A DNA stretch of 5,332 bases from an uncultured Flavobacteriales bacterium (GTDB lineage Bacteria > Bacteroidota > Bacteroidia > Flavobacteriales_D > Sanyastnellaceae): assembly GCA_937996585.1 (NCBI GenBank), contig CALKUW010000168.1, forward strand, positions 1-5,332. Direction: 5' to 3'. How positions within the stretch are numbered: position 1 is the first letter of the stretch; every line of letters begins with the position of its first letter. Under the pieces are notes generated by a model, which saw nothing but the letters and a program-made list of their open reading frames with translations, searched no databases and was not told the origin of the DNA. Positions 1-5,332 of this stretch are shown piece by piece. The position numbers were made by a program, and so were the translations under genes.

Positions 1-1
1 T

Positions 2-514
2 TTCGGGACGCTCCTGACACTCGGCACCTTCACTTTCTTTTCCATCGGAGACCACTGGTTCGGCGATCGATTCGAATTGCTCGAGCACACACTCTTCTGG
101 TTCATCTCGCTGGCCTCCTGGCTCATCTTCATTCGAATGAAACCCAATGCGAATGCATCATTAGAAGCCCCCTTGCCTTCCGCTCCTTCGGGCATTCTGC
201 CTTTGCGTTTCGGCATGACCGGAGCCATCGCGGCCGTTCTCATCGTGATCACCGCTGCAGCCATCTTCCAGCACAACACTTCGGATTTCCCTCTGCGAAG
301 TGCCGCTGTTCAGGCAGAAACCGTGGGCGACCACCTGTACAAGGTGGCCTTTCCCTTCCTAGGGGGAAGCACGGTATTCGAAAACACCCTGGCCGAATTC
401 AAGGAAGCCCATCCCAAGGAAGACATCCAACACATCTACACGGTTCCGAACCCACTGCGGCTGAAGAAAGCAGACGCCTTGGTCTTTTACATCATCACAG
501 AGGACAAGCCATGA
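2..514 (+). CDS. Uncharacterised multi-pass membrane protein, first of a tandem paralogous pair (5' end outside window)
   Basis: Function not recognised. The frame is open from the window edge, so this is the C-terminal 170 residues of a longer protein. The TTG at 77 lies inside a conserved block and is not a credible start. Aligning with the next gene puts visible residue 1 opposite its residue 98, so roughly 97 residues are missing. Visible parts are a membrane helix (about residues 1-15), the motif FGDRFxLLEHxLFW at its outer edge and the next helix, a polar Ser/Pro-rich loop, another helix (about 68-90), then an extracytoplasmic tail of about 80 residues. The tail carries YKxxFPFL, an HP pair, IYTxP and a closing YxxTE-like strand, all shared with the downstream paralogue. 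Its stop overlaps the next start as ATGA, which implies translational coupling. That this is a coding gene is clear; its role is unknown. Confidence 0.85.
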   Translation, partial: FGTLLTLGTFTFFSIGDHWFGDRFELLEHTLFWFISLASWLIFIRMKPNANASLEAPLPSAPSGILPLRFGMTGAIAAVLIVITAAAIFQHNTSDFPLRSAAVQAETVGDHLYKVAFPFLGGSTVFENTLAEFKEAHPKEDIQHIYTVPNPLRLKKADALVFYIITEDKP

Positions 515-1287
515 CCGAACGTTCCCTCCTCCGCTCCGCCATCCTCATCTTCTGGACCCTCTTTTGGGGCCTGAGTGTCGTCGACAAGGTGATTCCAGAC
601 GTCCAGTTCCTGTGGGTAGGCAAAGACTTCTTTGCCCTGTTCATCAAATTCTTCGCCTCCCTAGGACTCAAAGACCCCTTGTTCGCCACGTTTGCCCTAG
701 CAGGTGTGTCTGGCCTTGAGGCCATCAACTTTGCCCTTTATCTCACGGCATTGCTGAGCCTCCGAAAAGGCGATGAAACCCTGACCGACGGCTGGTTCTT
801 CCGTGCCATACTCTCTTCGGTAGCGCTGTTCAGCCTTTTCTCCATCGCAGACCAAGTATTTGGTGATCGCTTCCAACTGCTCGAGCATGGGCTGTTCTGG
901 TTGGTCCTCATTGCGTCGTGGATTGCATTCAAAAGAGCCCCATCAGACGACAGCGGCCCCGTTTCATGGTCACCCACTTCCACAGGGCGCCGTGTACTCT
1001 TCGCCGGAGGCGTACTCACCGCAATGACCGCAGCATCGATTTGGAATTTCTCGGAAGAAACCTTCCAGCAGGCGTCAGCGCCTGTCACAGGCGAAGAAGT
1101 CGTAGAGGGGATCTACAAATTCGACTTCCCTTTTCTCGCAGACAAACGCGTATGGGAGACCACTGTAAACACCTTCATGGCGGACCACCCCGACCTGAAA
1201 GTCCGTTACATCTACACGGGGCCATCAGAGCTCAACACCAAGAAGAAGACCCACCTTCTCTTGTACGTTTTCACTGAGGCACAGTAG
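511..1287 (+). CDS. Uncharacterised five-helix membrane protein with conserved extracytoplasmic C-terminal domain, second of the tandem pair
   Basis: 258 residues, function not recognised. Predicted membrane helices by eye are at about 7-28, 57-84, 96-113, 124-141 and 161-179. Basic residues at R5/R8, R85-K86, K141-R142 and R160-R161 fit an N-in, C-out topology, leaving residues 180-258 outside the cytoplasmic membrane. The first four helices, with a short GL.VVDKV-type segment and FFASLGL before helix 2, loosely recall DoxX-like four-helix proteins; this is a weak inference. The C-terminal domain has YKxxFPFL (202-209), HPDLK (226-230), IYTGP (234-238) and LYVFTE (251-256), matching the upstream paralogue. 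The ATG overlaps the previous stop by 4 bases, and AGAGGA lies 6 bases upstream, so the start is well supported. It ends with TAG, followed after 20 bases by a stem-loop. Confidence 0.9.
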   Translation: MTERSLLRSAILIFWTLFWGLSVVDKVIPDVQFLWVGKDFFALFIKFFASLGLKDPLFATFALAGVSGLEAINFALYLTALLSLRKGDETLTDGWFFRAILSSVALFSLFSIADQVFGDRFQLLEHGLFWLVLIASWIAFKRAPSDDSGPVSWSPTSTGRRVLFAGGVLTAMTAASIWNFSEETFQQASAPVTGEEVVEGIYKFDFPFLADKRVWETTVNTFMADHPDLKVRYIYTGPSELNTKKKTHLLLYVFTEAQ

Positions 1288-1307
1288 CATCAGCTGGGGC
1301 TCTGAAC

Positions 1308-1345
1308 GAGCGAAGCGATCCATCCCCGTCGGGATCGGACCGCTC
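1308..1345 (+). other. Stem-loop 20 bases after the stop of the tandem membrane operon
   Basis: The inner arms cgatcc (1316-1321) and ggatcg (1332-1337) enclose a 10-base loop. After a 3x3 internal loop the outer arms gagcg (1308-1312) and cgctc (1341-1345) also pair, giving 11 pairs in total. No T-run follows, so it is not a canonical intrinsic terminator. An alternative pairing of gcgaag (1310-1315 region) with cttcgc (1346-1351) competes with the outer stem. A role as an mRNA 3'-end stabiliser or Rho-related stop is possible but unproven. Confidence 0.45.
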
Positions 1346-1387
1346 CTTCGCGAAGAAACCACTGCATTTCGGAATGAACTGCAGCTG

Positions 1388-1438
1388 AAAAAAACCGGGC
1401 GTTTGGGCGGGCCGTTTACCGCTCAAACAACACCGGTT
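1388..1438 (-). terminator. Candidate intrinsic terminator facing the minus strand
   Basis: Inner arms gtttgggcgg (1401-1410) and ccgctcaaac (1419-1428) pair over 10 positions around an 8-base loop, with one G-T position that becomes an A-C mismatch in a minus-strand transcript. Outer arms aaccgg (1393-1398) and ccggtt (1433-1438) add six pairs across a 2x4 internal loop. A run of seven A (1388-1394) on the plus strand reads as seven T immediately after the hairpin on the minus strand, the shape of a Rho-independent terminator. No minus-strand gene lies to its right, so what it would terminate is unclear. Read on the plus strand, the hairpin is slightly more stable but lacks a T-tract. Confidence 0.4.
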
Positions 1439-1439
1439 C

Positions 1440-1470
1440 CAAATTAAGTAGGAATTATCCTACAGCCAAG
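1440..1470 (-). promoter_or_regulatory. Weak Bacteroidota-type promoter-like sequence on the minus strand
   Basis: On the minus strand CTTG (1470-1467) is followed by exactly 19 bases and then TTAATTTG (1447-1440), one base off the TAnnTTTG element described for Bacteroidota, whose usual partner is TTTG at N19. Transcription would begin at or inside the hairpin of 1388-1438 and could give only a very short RNA, which argues against a working promoter. The match may be chance in an AT-rich patch. Confidence 0.18.
1448..1463. repeat. Short inverted repeat, operator-like
   Basis: The arms gtagga (1448-1453) and tcctac (1458-1463) are perfect reverse complements around ATTA. The repeat lies in the AT-richest part of the gap, 126 bases before the M42 start and inside the spacer of the weak minus-strand promoter match. 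It could be a binding site for a dimeric regulator or a small hairpin. One occurrence only was seen in the window, so its role is undetermined. Confidence 0.35.
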
Positions 1471-1589
1471 CCCAAAATGCCAAATCTGTCGATTCATGTT
1501 CTCAGTCGACATATGCAGCCCCCGGACACCATCCTGCATCGAAGCCACCGAAGCATTGCACGCGTCGTTCACCTAAATTCGCCGTCGTC

Positions 1590-2675
1590 ATGGCCAAGAA
1601 GAAAATCATCACGCCCGCCTCGGAGAAGTTCCTAGAGGCTTACTTGAACAACCCCTCTCCCACCGGATTTGAAAGTGCAGGTCAAAAGATGTGGTTGGAC
1701 TATATGAAGCCCTACATCGATGAGCATATCGTGGACACCTACGGCACTGTGGTGGGTGTGGTCAATCCCAAGGCCGACTACAAGGTGGTCATCGAGGCCC
1801 ATGCCGACGAAATCAGCTGGTTCGTTCATTACATCACCAACGACGGCTTCATCTACCTGCGCCGCAACGGGGGCAGCGACCACCAGATCGCCCCGTCCAA
1901 GCGCGTGGACATCCACACCCAGAAGGGCATCGTGAAGGCCGTATTCGGCTGGCCCGCCATCCACACCCGCACCGCTGGCAAGGAGGCCCCGCCCTCCCTC
2001 AAGAACATCTTCCTCGATGTCGGTGCCAAGGACAAGGCGGAGGTCGAGAAGATGGGCATCCACGTGGGCTGCGTCGTCACCTATGAGGACCAGTACATGA
2101 TGCTGAACAAGCAGTGGTACGTGGGCCGTGCACTTGACAACCGGGCCGGCGGATTCATGATCGCCGAGGTGGCCCGCATGCTCAAGGAGAACAAGGTGGA
2201 CCTGCCCTTCGGCCTGTACATCACCAACAGCGTCCAGGAGGAGATCGGCCTGCGCGGCGCCCAGATGATCGCCGAGCGCATCCAGCCCGACGTCGCCATC
2301 GTCACCGACGTGACGCACTGCACGCAGACCCCGATGATGAACAAGATCGAGCAGGGCGACGTGGCCGCGGGCAAGGGCCCGGGCGTCACCTACGGTCCCG
2401 CCGTGCAGAACAACCTGCTCCAGCGCATCATCGACACGGCCGAGGACAAGAAGATCCCGCTGCAGCGCATGGCCGCGAGCCGCTTTACAGGTACGGATAC
2501 CGACGCCTTCGCTTACTCCAACGCTGGCGTGCCGAGCGCGTTGATCTCGCTTCCCCTCCGCTACATGCACACCACCGTCGAGATGGTGCACAAGCAGGAC
2601 GTCGAGGACTGCATCCGCCTCATCTACGAGACGCTGCAGAACATCCAGCCCGGCGAGGACTTCAAGTACCTGTAA
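1590..2675 (+). CDS. M42-family metallo-aminopeptidase (glutamyl aminopeptidase / endoglucanase M family)
   Basis: 361 residues, the usual length for family M42. These are cytosolic, dodecameric, two-metal (Zn or Co) aminopeptidases that trim N-terminal residues from short peptides released by proteases. The family residues are all visible: H71 and D73 in EAHADE, bridging D183 in ALDNRAG, catalytic E217 with E218 in VQEEIG, D240 in VTDVTH and H327 in RYMHTTVE. The region between about 75 and 175 corresponds to the inserted oligomerisation domain. The N-terminus (SEKFLEAYLNNPSPTGFE) fits the family, supporting the ATG at 1590. No Shine-Dalgarno precedes it, as is common in Bacteroidota. GC content rises sharply inside the gene, from about 45-50% before 1860 to about 63-73% after 2160. 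Substrate preference cannot be read from sequence, so no gene symbol is given. It ends 3 bases from the convergent regulator gene. Confidence 0.95.
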   Translation: MAKKKIITPASEKFLEAYLNNPSPTGFESAGQKMWLDYMKPYIDEHIVDTYGTVVGVVNPKADYKVVIEAHADEISWFVHYITNDGFIYLRRNGGSDHQIAPSKRVDIHTQKGIVKAVFGWPAIHTRTAGKEAPPSLKNIFLDVGAKDKAEVEKMGIHVGCVVTYEDQYMMLNKQWYVGRALDNRAGGFMIAEVARMLKENKVDLPFGLYITNSVQEEIGLRGAQMIAERIQPDVAIVTDVTHCTQTPMMNKIEQGDVAAGKGPGVTYGPAVQNNLLQRIIDTAEDKKIPLQRMAASRFTGTDTDAFAYSNAGVPSALISLPLRYMHTTVEMVHKQDVEDCIRLIYETLQNIQPGEDFKYL

Positions 2676-2678
2676 GGG

Positions 2679-3107
2679 TCAGCGGCCGACCTGCTCCATC
2701 CATCCGCGCAGCTGGTGGATGTCCAGCGGTTTGGGCAGGAGCGCCTCCACGATGGGGTGACCCTCGGCGCGGCGCAATTCGTCCGGGTCGAGGGTGGCGC
2801 TGAGCATGAACACCGTCATGCGCGACAGCGCGCTCGTCGGGTACATCTCCAGCCTTTCGAGGACGCCGAACCCGTCAACGCCGGGCATTTTGATGTCGAG
2901 CAGGACCACCACGCCGCCGAGTTCCAGCGCGGAGCCCTCACGCAGGTCGTCCTCCTCCACGCCCGAGTCCAAAGACAACGCCTCGAGGAAGGCCGGACCG
3001 TCCTTGAACATCCGCACGGACGCCCCGAATGCGGCTTCGATCAGGCGACCGTTGACCACCCGGTCGATTTCATTGTCGTCGACCAACCAGAACTCCAGCG
3101 TCTTCAT
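2679..3107 (-). CDS. Single-domain CheY-like response regulator
   Basis: 142 residues, essentially one receiver domain with no output domain. The acidic pair is D10-D11 (VDDNEIDR), the phosphoacceptor is D71 (LLDIKMPG), the switch residue is S103 (MLSAT) and the conserved lysine is K126 (PKPL). All positions needed for phosphorylation are present. The VDDNEID opening and the form of the C-terminal half resemble the stand-alone receivers abundant in Bacteroidota. About residues 47-63 form an acidic, longer-than-usual segment before beta-3 (EEDD followed by REG). It is the third gene of the minus-strand operon, 67 bases after the preceding regulator. AGGGA lies almost against the ATG, and that spacing is too short for a normal ribosome binding site. 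It probably accepts phosphate from the upstream kinase and acts by protein contact. Confidence 0.93.
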   Translation of the reverse strand: MKTLEFWLVDDNEIDRVVNGRLIEAAFGASVRMFKDGPAFLEALSLDSGVEEDDLREGSALELGGVVVLLDIKMPGVDGFGVLERLEMYPTSALSRMTVFMLSATLDPDELRRAEGHPIVEALLPKPLDIHQLRGWMEQVGR

Positions 3108-3145
3108 TCCCTATAATTTCGGCAGCACAAGCGGGGTGCAACGTA

Positions 3146-3155
3146 AGAAATTTCT
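3146..3155. repeat. Perfect 10-base palindrome between the two regulator genes
   Basis: The sequence agaaatttct equals its own reverse complement. It lies in the 67-base gap between the two receiver genes, 39 bases before the start of the downstream one. On the minus strand it follows a stem-loop at 3161-3185 and supplies a weak T-rich stretch. It could be a regulator site or part of a leaky stop; nothing further supports either. Confidence 0.3.
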
Positions 3156-3160
3156 GCATT

Positions 3161-3185
3161 CATCTCGTTGATCATCAACGGGATG
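3161..3185 (-). other. Hairpin spanning the stop codon of the middle regulator gene
   Basis: Arms catctcgttgat (3161-3172) and atcaacgggatg (3174-3185) are complementary over 12 positions with one imperfect pair, around a single central base at 3173. In RNA the innermost pairs would open to a loop of about 7 bases, leaving a stem of about 9. The stop codon (3175-3177) lies inside. On the minus strand a weak T-rich stretch (TTTCTT) follows 9 bases later, so this could be an attenuator or a processing site that lowers expression of the last gene relative to the first two. It is not a canonical terminator. Confidence 0.4.
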
Positions 3186-3756
3186 CATTTTTCATGAAGC
3201 GGGCGTACCGCGCGTGCTCCTCGTCCATCCGACCCTTCATCGCATGCAGGGCGGCGGCCACAGTGTCGGCGGCACCGGGTGCCCCTGACGAAAGGGTTCC
3301 CGCGAGTTCCACGAGTTCACTCCCCATGGATTCAAGCAAGGCCAGCACCTCGGTGCCCTGGGCAGCATTCTGCACACGGGAGCGGTTCAGCGCATAGCCC
3401 GACCGGATCACACCGCGCAACTCCTCCTCGTTCCAGGGCTTGGACACGAAACGGTAGACCTGGCCCTTGTTGATCGCATCGACCACCGCATCCGTGTCGG
3501 CATATCCCGTCACGAGGATGCGGCTGACGTCCGGGTGGTCCGGCATGATGAGCTCGAAGAATTCGACCCCGCTGATGCGCGGCATGCGCTGGTCACTCAG
3601 CACCACGTGGAACTCGTGATCGTCGAGGAGGCGCACCGCCTTGTGCGGTTCGTCGCACGTGTGCACCTCGAATTCGCGCCGAAACGCCGCCTTGAAGGAG
3701 AACAGGTTGGGCTCCTCGTCGTCGAGGTAAAGCACGCGGATGGTTTCGTCTGCCAT
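3175..3756 (-). CDS. Response regulator: receiver domain with a helical C-terminal tail
   Basis: 193 residues. The receiver occupies about residues 5-125, with acidic pair D12-D13 (YLDDEE), phosphoacceptor D55 (LSDQRMP), switch T83 (VTGYAD) and lysine K106 (SKPWNEEEL). The SDQRMP and GQVYRFVSKPW motifs mark the subgroup often attached to HD-GYP, GGDEF or serine phosphatase outputs, and commonly encoded beside kinases of this type. Here no output domain follows. Residues about 126-193 look helical, with a small Gly/Ala/Pro linker near 158-163, and no known domain is recognised. H171-A-M-K-G recalls the phosphotransfer HxLKG motif, but the tail is short for an HPt domain. The start lies 12 bases after the kinase stop, with no clear Shine-Dalgarno, so the two are co-transcribed and it is the likely cognate partner. 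Confidence 0.94.
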   Translation of the reverse strand: MADETIRVLYLDDEEPNLFSFKAAFRREFEVHTCDEPHKAVRLLDDHEFHVVLSDQRMPRISGVEFFELIMPDHPDVSRILVTGYADTDAVVDAINKGQVYRFVSKPWNEEELRGVIRSGYALNRSRVQNAAQGTEVLALLESMGSELVELAGTLSSGAPGAADTVAAALHAMKGRMDEEHARYARFMKNASR

Positions 3757-3768
3757 GGTCGTCGATTG

Positions 3769-5332
<1,564 letters not shown>

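Larger units (their letters stand above)
1288..1589. other. 302-base intergenic region with several inverted repeats, no convincing gene
   Basis: No open frame here resembles a gene, and no tRNA or other known RNA was seen. The stretch contains a stem-loop after the tandem membrane genes (1308-1345), a perfect 10-base palindrome cttcgcgaag (1346-1355), a longer hairpin with a minus-facing T-tract (1388-1438) and a 6-base inverted repeat around an ATTA centre (1448-1463). It is AT-richer around 1440-1460, where a promoter or operator would be plausible. The promoter of the M42 gene should lie in the right half. The closest match to the Bacteroidota -7 element TAnnTTTG is TAAATTCG at 1574-1581, but it has no -33 partner at the proper distance and sits only 8 bases before the start codon. 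Confidence 0.6.

Noticed and set aside
77..514. TTG at 77 as the start of the first gene
   Set aside because: It falls inside the conserved FGDRFxLLEH block, and the frame is open and homologous to the paralogue back to the window edge.
1556..1581. Promoter for the M42 gene from TTGCAC and TAAATT
   Set aside because: The spacing is only 12 bases, neither sigma-70-like nor the Bacteroidota N19 arrangement, and the start would be almost leaderless.
1632..2591. 319-codon open frame antisense to the M42 gene
   Set aside because: It lies wholly opposite a gene with intact catalytic motifs. Its His/Val/Asp/Leu-rich, low-complexity composition is typical of the reverse strand of GC-rich codons, and no domain is visible.
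3085..3117. TATAAT at 3112-3117 on the plus strand as a promoter
   Set aside because: No plus-strand gene lies downstream. On the minus strand the corresponding AATTAT element sits too close to the ATG and pairs only with a weak -35.

Overview
The window most likely comes from a fairly GC-rich member of the Bacteroidota, possibly Flavobacteriales-like. This is inferred from three things. The single-domain response regulator has the VDDNEIDRVVN opening and the late PKPL motif typical of that phylum. Strong Shine-Dalgarno sites are missing before most starts. The M42 peptidase also looks like Bacteroidota versions. No rRNA or marker gene is present to prove it.

Layout. (1) Positions 2-1287, plus strand: two tandem paralogous membrane proteins of unknown function. 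The first is cut by the window edge. They overlap by 4 bases (ATGA) and share both a membrane-edge motif (FGDRFxLLEHxLFW) and a conserved C-terminal extracytoplasmic domain. (2) Positions 1288-1589: a non-coding gap rich in inverted repeats. It holds one stem-loop just after the tandem pair, one hairpin whose T-tract faces the minus strand, and one short operator-like inverted repeat. (3) Positions 1590-2675, plus strand: an intact M42-family metallo-aminopeptidase with all expected metal and catalytic residues. (4) Positions 2679-5332, minus strand: a two-component signalling operon. In transcription order it has a 7TM sensor histidine kinase (5' end outside the window), a REC protein with a helical tail, and a single-domain CheY-like REC protein. 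It converges on the M42 gene with only 3 bases between the two stop codons.

How the genes work together. The kinase and two receivers form one signalling unit. Neither receiver has a recognisable DNA-binding or enzymatic output domain, so signalling probably proceeds through protein contacts or a relay. The M42 peptidase is probably an independent housekeeping gene. The tandem membrane proteins are the least understood part. They look like two subunits or diverged copies in one translationally coupled operon that continues upstream.

Composition changes across the window. The left part and the start of the M42 gene are roughly 45-53% GC in hand-counted 60-base lines. The later M42 gene and the signalling operon reach about 68-73%.
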